Below, piece after piece: positions 27,152-39,777 of a stretch of DNA of 64,000 bases. The DNA lies in contig NZ_PVBT01000001.1 of assembly GCF_002980555.1 (NCBI RefSeq), forward strand, positions 682,001 through 746,000. The letters run 5' to 3'. A model generated the notes under the pieces. The model saw only the letters and a program-made list of their open reading frames with translations, ran no database searches and was not told the DNA's origin. The stretch comes from Phyllobacterium myrsinacearum (GTDB taxonomy: Bacteria > Pseudomonadota > Alphaproteobacteria > Rhizobiales > Rhizobiaceae). The stretch's first letter is position 1, and every line of letters begins with the position of its first letter. The translations under genes were made by a program, and so were the position numbers.

Positions 27152-27865
27152 CTAGACGTGCTTGGTGATCCCGCCATCCACGCGAATGTTCTGCCCGGTG
27201 ATGTAGCCCGCATCGTCCGACAGCAGGAACGCGGTTGTCTTGGCGATCTCGTTCATGGTGCCGAGGCGCTTCATCGGGATGCCGCTCTCGGTGCCCGGCT
27301 TGTGATCGAGGCTGTCGATAAAGCCTGGCAGCACCGCATTCATGCGGATATTGTCGGCGGCGTAGCGATCGGCGTAGAGTTTTGTATAGGCGCCGACGGC
27401 GGCGCGATAGGCGCAGGACACCGGAAAGACGAGACTTGGCTCGAAGGCGGCAAAGGTGGTGATATTCACCCAGGCGCCTTTGCCTTGTTTGAGCATATAG
27501 GGCGTGACGAGCCGCGCCATGCGCACAACACTCAAGACCATCAGGTCATTGCCGAGCGCCCACTTCTCGTCGGTGATGTCGATGAGGTCCCCCTTCGGCG
27601 GGTGGCCGGTGTGGTTGACCACGGCGTCGATGCGCCCATAGGCTTCCGCTGTCCTGGCGACCAGCGTTTCCAGGTCCTTGGCCTCTCCAGCCGAACCCTT
27701 GATGCCGATCGCGCCCAATTCCGCTGCCAGCTCGATGGCGCTGCCGGAAGGTGACATCAGCCCGAGCTTGTAGCCTCTGGCATGCAGCTCGCGGGCGATG
27801 CCTGCGCCCATGCCGCGTCCGCCGCCGGTGATGATTGCTACGGGTGATTGTGAGGTCTCAGTCAT
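27152..27865 (-). CDS. SDR-family oxidoreductase with altered catalytic motif
   Basis: 237 residues from ATG 27865 (AGGATT upstream). The Rossmann start IITGGGRGMGAGIARELHARG binds NAD(P). The segment expected to hold YxxxK reads PVSCAYRAAVGAYTKLYADR; aligned on the following helix, the Tyr and Lys positions are Ser and Arg, though a nearby Tyr remains. The C-terminal RMNAVLPGFIDS and TGQNIRVDGGI are typical of classical SDRs. It may be an atypical or inactive reductase. It is convergent with the ArsR-type gene (8-bp gap). Confidence 0.8.
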   Translation of the reverse strand: MTETSQSPVAIITGGGRGMGAGIARELHARGYKLGLMSPSGSAIELAAELGAIGIKGSAGEAKDLETLVARTAEAYGRIDAVVNHTGHPPKGDLIDITDEKWALGNDLMVLSVVRMARLVTPYMLKQGKGAWVNITTFAAFEPSLVFPVSCAYRAAVGAYTKLYADRYAADNIRMNAVLPGFIDSLDHKPGTESGIPMKRLGTMNEIAKTTAFLLSDDAGYITGQNIRVDGGITKHV

Positions 27866-28186
27866 GCGAAATCCTGTCGGTGTCGTTCGGGTGCGACGGA
27901 GCATGTTGGAATAAGACCGGCGGCGCAAACGAATTCCGCCCGGCATATCGGTCAAAATTTTTGAACAGGGTCAGGTTTTGAATCAAAAACTCTCTTGAAA
28001 TCACTGATCGCGTGGTGAAAGATAGCGGCATGACCCGTCGTTCGAATATCGTGATGCTGTACACCGCACTCCTTCTCAGGGGTGGTGGAGAGCTATTGCG
28101 CTGACGCCGACGCGATCCTTCACCAGACCCTGCCAGGAGGCGAGCAGGGTCTGACCTTCGCTCTCCTCGAACAAATGGAGAGCCAG

Positions 28187-28711
28187 ATGCAAGACCAGCC
28201 CTTATCACCATCCCGCGACGGCGCGTTTTCGATCCGGGCGGCGCGCGTTGCCGATTTTGAACAGATCAACGCAATGACCAATTTACCCGGCTTTCGCGCC
28301 GGTACGCTGCGCTTGCCCTTTCAGAGTGCGGAGCAGACCCGCAAATGGCTCGAGAACCTGGGTGCGGGGACGACAAGCATCGTTGCCGAGATCGATCAAC
28401 AGGTCGTCGGCCATGCGGGTCTGCATCGCGCCGATGGCAGGCGGGCCCATAGCGCGCATCTCGGGCTCGGCGTGCACGATGATTTCACCGGGCGCGGCAT
28501 CGGCAAGGCGCTGCTGCTTGCTCTGATCGATGCGGCGGACAACTGGCTCAACATCCGGCGCCTGGAATTGATGGTGCATGCCGACAATGTCAAAGCCATC
28601 GGTCTCTACGAAAAATGCGGCTTTGAGCGGGAAGGCCTGCACCGGGATTATGCCTTCAAGAACGGGCGGTATGTCGATGCGCTGACAATGGCCAGGATAC
28701 AGCTGATTTAG
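28187..28711 (+). CDS. GNAT-family N-acetyltransferase
   Basis: 174 residues from ATG 28187 (GGAGA at a spacing of 5). The fold is shown by FSIRAARVADFEQIN, the acetyl-CoA loop LGVHDDFTGRGIGKALLLALI (Q/RxxGxG/A type) and the C-terminal DNVKAIGLYEKCGFEREG followed by VDALTMARIQL, the RimJ/L-like or PhnO-like arrangement. The acceptor substrate is unknown. An upstream extension to 28082 is in frame but has no ribosome binding site. Confidence 0.85.
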   Translation: MQDQPLSPSRDGAFSIRAARVADFEQINAMTNLPGFRAGTLRLPFQSAEQTRKWLENLGAGTTSIVAEIDQQVVGHAGLHRADGRRAHSAHLGLGVHDDFTGRGIGKALLLALIDAADNWLNIRRLELMVHADNVKAIGLYEKCGFEREGLHRDYAFKNGRYVDALTMARIQLI

Positions 28712-28781
28712 CCGGTTCTTTTCCATATTTTGCCGTATTCGATGCTATATTTCGCAGCATTTCCAACGGGGACCTGATTCC

Positions 28782-29441
28782 ATGATCAAGAAGTTTGCCA
28801 TCGGCTGTCTTGCCGCGACGTTTTTGGCCGGTTGCACCACGACCGATCCTTACACGGGCGAGCAAAAAATATCGAATACAGCAGGTGGCGCGGCGATCGG
28901 TGCAGCGGTTGGCGCACTGGGCGGTCTTGCGGTTGGCGGCGGCGGCAAATCCGGCCGCAATGCCGCGCTGATCGGTGCCGGTATCGGCGCGCTGGCCGGT
29001 GGCATGGCCGGCAATTACATGGACCGGCAGGAAGCGGAACTGCGTGCCCAATTGCAGGGAACGGGCGTGTCGGTGACGCGCAATGGCGATCAGATCATCC
29101 TGAACATGCCGTCGAACATCACGTTCGCCACGGACCAGGACGCGGTGAAGCCGCAGTTCTACGCAACGTTGAATTCAGTTGCAGTGGTGCTGCGCAAGTT
29201 CGACCGGAGCATTATCGATGTCTATGGCCATACGGACAATGTCGGCGGCCAAAAATACAATCAGCTCCTGTCCGAGCGCCGCGCGCTGTCGGTTTCGAAC
29301 TATCTGACGCAGCAGGGCATCGACAACCGGCGTTTCTCCGTTCGCGGCCTCGGCATGGACCGGCCGATTGCCTCCAACAATTCGGAAGCCGGCCGGTCGC
29401 AGAATCGCCGCGTCGAACTGCAGATTTCGCCGCTTACCTGA
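28782..29441 (+). CDS. OmpA-family outer-membrane lipoprotein with glycine zipper (YiaD-like)
   Basis: 219 residues. Lipobox LAGC near residue 19; a Gly-zipper segment (about 34-82, GGAAIGAAVGALGGLAVGGG and IGAGIGALAGGMAG) that may insert in a membrane; then an OmpA C-terminal peptidoglycan-binding domain (about 105-215) with DVYGHTDNVGGQKYNQLLSE and RGLGMDRPIASNNSEAGR, followed by SQNRRVEL. It anchors outer membrane to murein. Its end overlaps the convergent psuG stop by 8 bp. Confidence 0.9.
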   Translation: MIKKFAIGCLAATFLAGCTTTDPYTGEQKISNTAGGAAIGAAVGALGGLAVGGGGKSGRNAALIGAGIGALAGGMAGNYMDRQEAELRAQLQGTGVSVTRNGDQIILNMPSNITFATDQDAVKPQFYATLNSVAVVLRKFDRSIIDVYGHTDNVGGQKYNQLLSERRALSVSNYLTQQGIDNRRFSVRGLGMDRPIASNNSEAGRSQNRRVELQISPLT

Positions 29442-30363
29442 TATTGGCCAATGCAACGGCAATGCGCGCCGCAAGGCGTGCATTGTTTTCCACCAGGGCG
29501 ATATTGGCCTTCAGGCTTTCACCCTTGGTAATGTCGAGGATTTCCGACAGAAGATATGGCGTCACGGCCTTGCCCGTGATGCCATTTTTTGTGGCGCGCG
29601 CCAGCGCTTCGCGGATGTATCCGCCCATGATGCCGGCCGGAATTTCGCTTTCCAGCGGAATGGGGTTGGCGATCAGCATGCCGCCATTGACGCCGATGGC
29701 GCTGCGCGTTGCCTGGAATTTGGCAATGGCTTCGGGCGTGTCGAGGCGCAAGGGGGCCTTGAGATGCGACTGGCGCGACCAGAAGGCCGGCAGAATATCC
29801 GCCCCATGCACGACGACAGGTACGCCTTTGGTTTCAAGCACTTCCAGCGTCTTTTCAATATCCAGAATCGCCTTGGCACCCGCCGAAACGACGATGACCG
29901 GGGTGCGGCCCAGTTCTTCCAGATCGGCGGATATGTCGAAACTGGTCTCCGCGCCCATGTGCACGCCGCCAATGCCACCCGTGGCAAACACCTTGATGCC
30001 TGCCATGTGCGCGGCCAGCATGGTGGCGGCAACGGTGGTGCCGCCGGTGCGGCCTTCCGACAGCGCAAACGCCAGATCGGCGCGCGACAGCTTCATGGCG
30101 CCCTTGACCTGCGCCAGCGCCTCGCGTTCTTCAGCCGAAATGCCGATCTTCAGGCGGCCATCGATGATGGCGATGGTCGCCGGGACGGCGCCGCCATCGC
30201 GGATGATCGTCTCGACATCGGCGGCCATGCGGCTGTTGTCCGGATAGGGCATGCCGTGGGTGATGATCGTGCTTTCCAGAGCCACCACCGGCTGCCCGGC
30301 GGCAAGCGCTTTCTGCACCTCCGGTGCAATGTCGGTGAACGGGTTGAGGGCTGTTGTGGTCAT
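29434..30363 (-). CDS. psuG: Pseudouridine-5'-phosphate glycosidase
   Basis: 309 residues. Cleaves pseudouridine 5'-phosphate to uracil and ribose 5-phosphate. Family blocks: PVVALESTIITHGMPYPDN, GRTGGTTVAATMLAAHMAGI, ATGGIGGVH and VNGGMLIANPIP, which contain the Lys- and metal-site environment of the PsuG/IndA fold. AAAGGAAAG precedes the ATG. It follows the PfkB kinase gene by 32 bp; the kinase makes its substrate, so this is a two-gene pseudouridine catabolic operon. Confidence 0.93.
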   Translation of the reverse strand: MTTTALNPFTDIAPEVQKALAAGQPVVALESTIITHGMPYPDNSRMAADVETIIRDGGAVPATIAIIDGRLKIGISAEEREALAQVKGAMKLSRADLAFALSEGRTGGTTVAATMLAAHMAGIKVFATGGIGGVHMGAETSFDISADLEELGRTPVIVVSAGAKAILDIEKTLEVLETKGVPVVVHGADILPAFWSRQSHLKAPLRLDTPEAIAKFQATRSAIGVNGGMLIANPIPLESEIPAGIMGGYIREALARATKNGITGKAVTPYLLSEILDITKGESLKANIALVENNARLAARIAVALANIR

Positions 30364-30395
30364 GGTTCTTTCCTTTGTCATGTCTGGCCGTTGGC

Positions 30396-31346
30396 TCAGG
30401 CGAGCGGCATGGCTGCCGGTATGGCCGCAAGTGCCGCGTCGAAAATCCTGGATGTGAAGACCGGCGTTGCCGAATGGGTTTGCAGCGTCAGCGCCGAGGC
30501 GGCAAAGCCTTCGCGCACGGCGTCCGTGAGGGGCAGGCCGCGCATCAGCGCCGATATGGTGCCGCCCGCCAGCGCATCACCCGCACCGGTGACGTCGGCA
30601 ATGCCGCTCAGTTCGGGCGGCAAAAGGGAAAATGCGCCTGCGCTCGAATAGGCCAGCGCAGCCTGGCCGCCATTGCTGACAACGGCCGCCTGCAGCCCCT
30701 CCGCCATCAATGCGCGGTGCAGAGCGGGCAGGCTGGCATCGGCGCCGAGCCCCGTCAGCGCGAAGGCTTCGCGCCGGTTGAGGAACAGGCAGGCGAGATT
30801 GCCGAGCACCGGCCGCAGACGCACGGCCTTGGCCGGGGAAATCGCCAGCGCATAGAGCGGCTTGCCGCCAGCCAGCTCCGCCAGTTTTTGCAACGCTTCG
30901 GATGGCAGGTTGGCATCGCCGAAAACCGCATCGGCCGCTTCAATCGAATCGCGCACCTTGCGCCGCCTGAGCTGCCGGGGCAGGGCGAGTTCATACAGCG
31001 CCATGTCGGCAATGGCCGCAACCACGTCACCCTGTTCATCGAGAATCGCCGTATAGCTCGGCGTTGCCCGGTCGATGAACACGGCGGAACTGTCCGTGAT
31101 TCCGGCGGCCTCAAAGGCCGCGCCGATGACATCGCCAACCCGGTCGCCGCCGCGCACCGACAGCATTTCAGCCCGTACGCCGCGCCGCACGGCAAGGCGC
31201 AGTGCATTGAAGACGCCGCCGCCGGGCTCTTCGCGCATGATGCCGGGGTTGGACGCGCCGGGAATGAAGGGAACGCTGCTCTGGCCGCGCCGGTCCATAT
31301 GGGCGCCGCCGACAGCAAACAGCAGCGGTGTGTAATCCTGAGTCAT
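30396..31346 (-). CDS. psuK: PfkB-family kinase, probable pseudouridine kinase
   Basis: 316 residues of ribokinase fold. The N-terminal FAVGGAHMDRRGQ and the C-terminal anion-hole/catalytic motif DVTGAGDALAGGTISAL (base Asp) are clear. Function as pseudouridine kinase is inferred from the position directly upstream of psuG and the HMDR-type start common to that branch. The ribosome binding site is weak. Confidence 0.85.
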   Translation of the reverse strand: MTQDYTPLLFAVGGAHMDRRGQSSVPFIPGASNPGIMREEPGGGVFNALRLAVRRGVRAEMLSVRGGDRVGDVIGAAFEAAGITDSSAVFIDRATPSYTAILDEQGDVVAAIADMALYELALPRQLRRRKVRDSIEAADAVFGDANLPSEALQKLAELAGGKPLYALAISPAKAVRLRPVLGNLACLFLNRREAFALTGLGADASLPALHRALMAEGLQAAVVSNGGQAALAYSSAGAFSLLPPELSGIADVTGAGDALAGGTISALMRGLPLTDAVREGFAASALTLQTHSATPVFTSRIFDAALAAIPAAMPLA

Positions 31347-31664
31347 GGTTGGTGGCTTTTGCTGAACAAAATGATCGGTTGCAAGACACTTGGTCTTTTT
31401 CTTCTCTAGATTGCCTGCGGCCCTGACGCAATCGCCGCAACGATTCGAATCCGGCGGCCGCCGTTTTCCCGTTCCCGCTGTCCAGGCACGAGGAACATGT
31501 GGACAAGCGCAAACGGGTCAACTCCGGAACATTTTAAGAACATTTTTGTGTTATTGTTGCTTTTCAATGGCTTGTGCATATTGCCAAATGAGAACAAAAC
31601 AGATACAAATATCTTCAAAGGCCGGAGCATCCGGGCTTCATGGATAGCACAGGGGTAGTGTAAC
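31347..31664. promoter_or_regulatory. Intergenic region upstream of recA
   Basis: 318 bp between the divergent psuK and recA genes. It contains the SOS box described separately. I see no other gene; the short frames here have no family resemblance. Confidence 0.6.
31527..31541. promoter_or_regulatory. SOS box (LexA site) of recA
   Basis: GAACATTTTAAGAAC, the complement of the alphaproteobacterial LexA consensus GTTC-N7-GTTC, 123 bp upstream of the recA ATG. Confidence 0.85.
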
Positions 31665-32759
31665 ATGGCTCAAAATTCTTTGCGGTTAGTTGAGGGTAAT
31701 TCGGTGGATAAAACGAAAGCGCTGGATGCGGCATTGTCACAGATCGAGAGAGCCTTTGGTAAGGGTTCGATCATGCGGCTTGGACGCAATGAGCAGGTGG
31801 TGGAAATTGAGACGGTGTCGACCGGCTCGCTTTCCCTGGATATAGCCCTCGGCGTCGGCGGTCTGCCGAAAGGCCGTATTGTCGAGATTTACGGGCCGGA
31901 AAGCTCCGGTAAGACAACCCTGGCGCTGCATACGATTGCCGAAGCCCAGAAGAAGGGCGGCATCTGCGCCTTTGTCGACGCCGAGCATGCGCTGGACCCG
32001 GTCTATGCCCGCAAGCTGGGCGTGGATCTGGAGAACCTTCTGATCTCGCAGCCCGATACCGGCGAACAGGCGCTGGAGATCACCGATACGCTGGTCCGGT
32101 CCGGTGCGATCGATGTTCTGGTGGTCGATTCCGTTGCTGCCTTGACCCCGCGTGCGGAAATCGAAGGCGAGATGGGCGATTCTCTCCCCGGCCTGCAGGC
32201 CCGCTTGATGAGCCAGGCGCTGCGCAAGCTGACCGCATCCATCTCCCGCTCCAATTGCATGGTCATCTTCATCAACCAGATCCGCATGAAGATCGGCGTG
32301 ATGTTCGGTTCACCTGAAACCACGACGGGCGGCAATGCGCTGAAATTCTATGCTTCGGTGCGCCTCGACATCCGCCGCATCGGTGCGCTGAAGGAGCGTG
32401 ACGAGGTGGTCGGTAACCAGACCCGCGTCAAGGTGGTCAAGAACAAGCTGGCGCCGCCCTTCAAGCAGGTCGAATTCGACATCATGTATGGCGAAGGCGT
32501 TTCCAAGACGGGCGAGCTGGTCGATCTGGGCGTCAAGGCGGGTATCGTCGAAAAGTCCGGTTCGTGGTTCTCCTACAACTCCCAGCGTCTGGGGCAGGGC
32601 CGCGACAACGCGAAACTGTTCCTCAGGGACAATCCGGAAGTCGCCAATGAAATTGAGCTGGTTCTGCGCCAGAATGCCGGTCTGATTGCCGAGCAGATGC
32701 TGGACAAGGGCCCGGACGATATCGAGGACAATGACGGACCCGAGGCCGCCGAAGGCTGA
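31665..32759 (+). CDS. recA: Recombinase A
   Basis: 364 residues. Strand exchange and LexA coprotease. Walker A GPESSGKT at residues 77-84, Walker [12 protein letters not shown]2 region [20 protein letters not shown]. The N-terminal sequence and the acidic C-terminus ([14 protein letters not shown]) resemble Brucellaceae/Phyllobacteriaceae RecA. AGGGG lies upstream of the ATG. An SOS box and a strong downstream terminator mark it as a single transcription unit. Confidence 0.98.
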   Translation: MAQNSLRLVEGNSVDKTKALDAALSQIERAFGKGSIMRLGRNEQVVEIETVSTGSLSLDIALGVGGLPKGRIVEIYGPESSGKTTLALHTIAEAQKKGGICAFVDAEHALDPVYARKLGVDLENLLISQPDTGEQALEITDTLVRSGAIDVLVVDSVAALTPRAEIEGEMGDSLPGLQARLMSQALRKLTASISRSNCMVIFINQIRMKIGVMFGSPETTTGGNALKFYASVRLDIRRIGALKERDEVVGNQTRVKVVKNKLAPPFKQVEFDIMYGEGVSKTGELVDLGVKAGIVEKSGSWFSYNSQRLGQGRDNAKLFLRDNPEVANEIELVLRQNAGLIAEQMLDKGPDDIEDNDGPEAAEG

Positions 32760-32797
32760 TCTCCTAAGGGCGGACCGTTCCGGTCTGCGCTTCATCA

Positions 32798-32832
32798 CCC
32801 GCATCCGGCTGCCGGATGCGGGTTTTTCTTTT
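32798..32832 (+). terminator. recA intrinsic terminator
   Basis: An 11-bp stem CCCGCATCCGG / CCGGATGCGGG with a CTG loop and TTTTTCTTTT after it. Confidence 0.92.
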
Positions 32833-32879
32833 AAAATGCTCTCACGCTGTAAGACCGTCTTTCATATTGGGGCTAACTT

Positions 32880-32946
32880 CCCTCATGCTGAGCTTGTCGA
32901 AGCACGCACAACCGCTCTGCGTGCTTCGACAAGCTCGGTATGAGGG
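32880..32946. repeat. REP-like inverted repeat
   Basis: Two 29-bp arms (32880-32908 and 32918-32946) complementary at 27 positions, loop CAACCGCTC. The arm core GAGCTTGTCGAAGCACGCA is of the type widely dispersed between genes in alphaproteobacteria. Confidence 0.85.
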
Positions 32947-33110
32947 AGAGTGCGCGTATTCGAAGGCTGTGCTGTTCATAAGCAAGGCCCATTATCACAG
33001 GGATTTTCTGGACAGGCCGCGGTCGCATCGCTACAAGCGTTGCGTTCCGCCCTTTGTTGCAGAAAGGGCCTATTTCGCTTTGGTTAGAGACAAGTCAGAA
33101 GGCAATGCAC

Positions 33111-35768
<2,658 letters not shown>

Positions 35769-35926
35769 GATAAGCATTGTATTTCCGGCCGCGGGTGATG
35801 CGGCCGGAAATGCCGCCTGCTCATACTAATTGCGGAGTGGGCAAGAGATTGATTTTCCGGTATTTTTGCTACGTTTTGGTTTTCATTTTCAAAAGTTGTT
35901 TTTAGTCATTCATTTCGAGAACTATC

Positions 35927-36481
35927 GTGAAGACAATACCGGTTCTTCTGTTCGCCGCGATGCTGCTTGTTTCCTGCCAGACCTCGACGGTCGTCAAGGA
36001 TGTTCATATGCGCAGCGACACGGCCTTTGGGCCTGATGTCCTGGCCTATCTGGATTTGTTCATGTCGCTGAACGCGCAGCCCTACTATTCGACCACCGTG
36101 GGATACGGTTTCAAGACGTTTTATACCGGCCCGCGCAAGAGCCATTTTTCCGAGGCCTGGAGCTATGGCCGGCAGATGCAGTTCGAAAAGGGGGTCAGCA
36201 GACGGGGAGCCTGTTTCTTTCGGCCCTGCCTGCCCACCCGCGAGGAAACCGGCGTGGTGGCCATGGATGAGGCGGATTTTGTTGCCGCTGCGACGAAAGG
36301 GCTCGACTTCGAACTCGCGGGCAAGGCGGGGAAAATTGTCGGCAGGATTCCGGCCCATGCCTTTCGCAGGGTGTTGGATCTCAAATCGAGCATGAAACTG
36401 CCGCCCGCTGCCGCAAACAAAGCGCCAGTGGTAAAAGCGCCGGCGCCTGCCGAAGACGACGGCATTGCAGACGACGAATAG
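35927..36481 (+). CDS. Putative lipoprotein of unknown function
   Basis: 184 residues from GTG 35927. N-terminal signal with lipobox LVSC (Cys about residue 17). The body includes TTVGYGFKTFYTGPRKSHF, two Cys in GACFFRPC and a C-terminal Ala/Pro/Asp-rich tail. I do not recognise the family. It lies alone between alaS and the convergent icd. Confidence 0.6.
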   Translation: MKTIPVLLFAAMLLVSCQTSTVVKDVHMRSDTAFGPDVLAYLDLFMSLNAQPYYSTTVGYGFKTFYTGPRKSHFSEAWSYGRQMQFEKGVSRRGACFFRPCLPTREETGVVAMDEADFVAAATKGLDFELAGKAGKIVGRIPAHAFRRVLDLKSSMKLPPAAANKAPVVKAPAPAEDDGIADDE

Positions 36482-36566
36482 TGCCCGCAGACCCCGGCTT
36501 GCGGTATCGCCGGAGCATAAGCCGGGTCAATGAGGAGGGACCGGCGTGAAAGCCAGCCGGTCAAAG

Positions 36567-36591
36567 AAAAGCCCCGGCGAACCGGGGCTTG
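36567..36591 (-). terminator. icd intrinsic terminator
   Basis: Minus-strand reading AAGCCCCGG, loop TTCG, CCGGGGCTT then TTCTTTG. About 55 bp beyond the icd stop. Confidence 0.8.
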
Positions 36592-36646
36592 TCTTATACG
36601 GTGGGGCGATGCCCGATCAGGCAGTCCCGCGATCAGGTGGCCCTGA

Positions 36647-37861
36647 TCAGGCGCCCATGGCCTTGCTCAGGTTTTCGTCGATCTTGTCGAGGAAACCCGT
36701 GGTGGACAGCCAGGGCTGGTCGGGACCGATCAGCAGTGCCAGATCCTTGGTCATGTAACCGGCTTCGACCGTGTCGACGCAGACCTTTTCCAGCGTGTTG
36801 GCAAAGCGGTCGAGTTCGGTGTTGCCGTCCAGCTTGGCGCGATGGGCAAGGCCACGCGTCCAGGCAAAGATCGAGGCGATGGAGTTGGTCGAGGTTTCCT
36901 CGCCCTTCTGGTGCTGGCGGTAGTGGCGTGTCACCGTGCCGTGGGCGGCTTCCGCTTCCACCGTCTGGCCATCCGGGGTCATCAGCACAGAGGTCATCAG
37001 GCCGAGCGAGCCAAAGCCCTGCGCCACGATATCGGACTGCACGTCGCCGTCATAGTTCTTGCAGGCCCAGACATAGCCGCCGGACCATTTCAGCGCCGAG
37101 GCGACCATGTCGTCGATCAGGCGATGTTCGTAGGTGATCTTCTTCTCGGCGAACTTGTCCTTGAATTCGGCGTCGAATACTTCCTGGAAGATGTCCTTGA
37201 AGCGGCCGTCATAGGCCTTGAGGATGGTGTTCTTGGTTGAGAGATAGCAGGGAACGCCGCGGTTATAGGCATAGTTGAGCGAGGCGCGGGCAAAGTCGCG
37301 GATGGAATCATCCAGATTGTACATGGCCATGGCCACGCCGGCGCTCGGCGCATCATAGACGTCATGTTCGATGGTCTTGCCGTCTTCGCCGACAAACTTG
37401 ATCGACAGTTTGCCCTTGCCGGGGAAGCGGAAATCGGTGGCGCGGTACTGGTCGCCGAAGGCATGGCGGCCGACGATGATCGGCTGGGTCCAGCCTGGAA
37501 CCAGACGGGGAACGTTCTTGGCAATGATCGGTTCGCGGAAGATGACGCCGCCGAGAATGTTGCGGATGGTGCCGTTGGGCGACTTCCACATCTTCTTGAG
37601 GCCGAATTCCTCAACGCGCTGCTCGTCCGGGGTGATGGTCGCGCATTTGACGCCAACGCCATACTGCTTGATTGCATTGGCCGCGTCGATGGTCACCTGA
37701 TCGTCGGTCGCATCGCGATGTTCGATGCCCAGATCGTAATATTTCAGGTCGATGTCGAGATAGGGATGGATCAGCTTGTCTTTGATGTGCTGCCAGATGA
37801 TGCGGGTCATCTCGTCGCCGTCAAGTTCGACAACCGGGTTTGCAACCTTGATCTTTGCCAT
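36647..37861 (-). CDS. icd: NADP-dependent isocitrate dehydrogenase (eukaryote-like homodimeric type)
   Basis: 404 residues. Oxidative decarboxylation of isocitrate in the TCA cycle. N-terminal [20 protein letters not shown], substrate-binding [19 protein letters not shown], metal and cofactor site [20 protein letters not shown], and C-terminal [20 protein letters not shown]. Length and sequence are of the type II IDH shared with eukaryotes and alphaproteobacteria. GAGG precedes the ATG. Confidence 0.96.
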   Translation of the reverse strand: MAKIKVANPVVELDGDEMTRIIWQHIKDKLIHPYLDIDLKYYDLGIEHRDATDDQVTIDAANAIKQYGVGVKCATITPDEQRVEEFGLKKMWKSPNGTIRNILGGVIFREPIIAKNVPRLVPGWTQPIIVGRHAFGDQYRATDFRFPGKGKLSIKFVGEDGKTIEHDVYDAPSAGVAMAMYNLDDSIRDFARASLNYAYNRGVPCYLSTKNTILKAYDGRFKDIFQEVFDAEFKDKFAEKKITYEHRLIDDMVASALKWSGGYVWACKNYDGDVQSDIVAQGFGSLGLMTSVLMTPDGQTVEAEAAHGTVTRHYRQHQKGEETSTNSIASIFAWTRGLAHRAKLDGNTELDRFANTLEKVCVDTVEAGYMTKDLALLIGPDQPWLSTTGFLDKIDENLSKAMGA

Positions 37862-38075
37862 GAATAATCAGCCTCTTTATTACTGGTCTGGGAATGCCAG
37901 CATCGGTTTTCATTGAGGGTTCGCGCCCCTATAGCACTCGCAAACCAGAACGCAAAGACTGGCTTTAAGTGTTTAATCGCAATCTTGGCGGAATATGAAC
38001 CGGGCACAGGCCCGATGCACGATTGCCCGCTGAAAAAACGCGTTGTATGAGGGCGGCATTCACAATGGATTGATC

Positions 38076-38945
38076 ATGGCAGGTACAGACAGACAGCGCA
38101 CACTCATTGCCGAAGGGCCGGCGATCATTCTGGTCGAGCCGCAATTGCCGGAGAATATCGGCATGGTGGCGCGGGCCATGGCCAATTTCGGGCTGGCGGA
38201 ACTGCGCCTCGTCAAGCCGCGCGAGGAATTTCCCAACGACAAGGCGCGCTCCGCCGCAAGCCGGGCCGATCACATCATCGATGCGGCAAAGGTCTACGAC
38301 GATCTGCCGTCGGCTATCGAGGATCTGCATTTCGTCTACGCGACGACGGCGCGGGAACGCGATGCGTTCAAGCAGGTGCGCGGACCCGTCGAAGCGGGCC
38401 AGACGCTGCGCCAGCGCTTCAACCGGGGCGAGAAAACCGGGATTCTTTTCGGCCGCGAGCGTTTCGGCCTCAATAATGACGAAGTCAGCCTCGCCGATGA
38501 GCTGGTGACATTTCCGGTCAATCCGGCATTCTCGTCGCTGAACATCGCACAGGCGGTTTTGCTCATGTCCTATGAGTGGATGAAGTCCGGGTTGGAGAAG
38601 GAGACGGACACGGCTTTCCGCGGTCCCGAACTGGAACCCGCGCCGAAGGAACAGCTGCAGGGCTTTTTCAATCATCTGGAGGATGCCTTGCAGGCGCGCG
38701 GCTATTTCCGCCCCATGGCGCGCAAAGAGATCATGGTCAACAATCTGCGCGGCGTTCTGACCCGCGCGGGCTTTTCCGACTCTGAACTGAGGCTGTTGCG
38801 CGGCGTGGTTGTTTCGCTGGACTATTTCAGCCCGAAGACGCCGCGCGGCTCCGGTGCACCGGAAGGGCGCAAGCGGGAAAAACCGGCGCCTGACAAAACG
38901 GCGGCCAAGCCAGCGGGACGCGAGGACATACCAGGCGATGAATGA
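38076..38945 (+). CDS. tRNA/rRNA 2'-O-methyltransferase, TrmJ-like SPOUT
   Basis: 289 residues from ATG 38076. SPOUT knot motifs: [20 protein letters not shown] (motif 1), [20 protein letters not shown] (motif 2) and [20 protein letters not shown] (motif 3). TrmJ methylates C32/U32 of tRNAs using SAM. A C-terminal helical region plus a disordered Lys/Pro-rich tail extend past the usual end. The last 8 bp overlap murI, so the two are translationally linked. Confidence 0.88.
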   Translation: MAGTDRQRTLIAEGPAIILVEPQLPENIGMVARAMANFGLAELRLVKPREEFPNDKARSAASRADHIIDAAKVYDDLPSAIEDLHFVYATTARERDAFKQVRGPVEAGQTLRQRFNRGEKTGILFGRERFGLNNDEVSLADELVTFPVNPAFSSLNIAQAVLLMSYEWMKSGLEKETDTAFRGPELEPAPKEQLQGFFNHLEDALQARGYFRPMARKEIMVNNLRGVLTRAGFSDSELRLLRGVVVSLDYFSPKTPRGSGAPEGRKREKPAPDKTAAKPAGREDIPGDE

Positions 38946-39738
38946 CGCAGCGGACCGGCCGATCATTGCGTTTGACAGCGGCATTGGCGGCTTGACCGTC
39001 CTGCGCGAGGCGCGGGTCCTCATCCCGGACCGGCGTTTTGTCTATATCGCCGACGATGCCGGTTTTCCCTATGGCGACTGGGACGAAGAGCCGTTGCGCG
39101 CCCGCATTCTCGGCCTGTTCGAGGGCTTCATTGCCACATATGATCCGGAGATTGTCATTATTCCCTGCAATACGGCGTCGACGCTGGTGCTGGACGATCT
39201 GCGCCGGGCCTTTCCGGCGGTGCCCTTTGTCGGCACTGTTCCCGCCATCAAACCGGCGGCAGAGCGCACGTCGTCGGGCCTCATCACCGTTTTGGCAACG
39301 CCGGGCACCGTCAAGCGTGCCTATACGCGCGATCTCATCCAGTCTTTTGCCACGAAATGCCATGTGCGGCTCGTCGGCAGCCAGAACCTGGCGCGCATGG
39401 CGGAAGCGCATATCCGCGGCGACCACTTGGACGATGCGGCGATCGCGGCGGAAATTGCGCCCTGCTTTGTCGAAATGGATGGCAAGCGCACCGATATCGT
39501 TGTTCTGGCCTGCACGCATTATCCGTTTCTGGCCAATGTGTTCCGCCGTCTTGCCCCGTGGCCGGTGGACTGGCTCGATCCGGCCGAAGCGATTGCCCGC
39601 CGCGCCCTGTCGCTGCTCAAGCCCAACGGAGCGGGCAGCGAGCCGGAACATGGCGATGACATTGCCGTGTTCACTTCGGGCAATCCCGACTTTTCCACCC
39701 GGCGCCTGATGCAGGGTTTCGGGCTGGCCACCGTTTGA
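38938..39738 (+). CDS. murI: Glutamate racemase
   Basis: 266 residues. Makes D-glutamate for murein. N-terminal [19 protein letters not shown], first catalytic Cys in [12 protein letters not shown], second in [17 protein letters not shown] 38938 sits inside the 3' end of the TrmJ-like gene with AGG just upstream; the linked pair is convergent with the LLM oxidoreductase gene. Confidence 0.95.
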   Translation: MNDAADRPIIAFDSGIGGLTVLREARVLIPDRRFVYIADDAGFPYGDWDEEPLRARILGLFEGFIATYDPEIVIIPCNTASTLVLDDLRRAFPAVPFVGTVPAIKPAAERTSSGLITVLATPGTVKRAYTRDLIQSFATKCHVRLVGSQNLARMAEAHIRGDHLDDAAIAAEIAPCFVEMDGKRTDIVVLACTHYPFLANVFRRLAPWPVDWLDPAEAIARRALSLLKPNGAGSEPEHGDDIAVFTSGNPDFSTRRLMQGFGLATV

Positions 39739-39777
39739 TCTTCAGTGACCGGCGGGACCGAAGCCCCGCCGTCGTGA

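Larger units (their letters stand above)
32760..33110. other. Interval between recA and alaS
   Basis: 351 bp containing the recA terminator (32798-32832), a REP-like inverted repeat (32880-32946) and the alaS leader. No gene seen. Confidence 0.6.
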
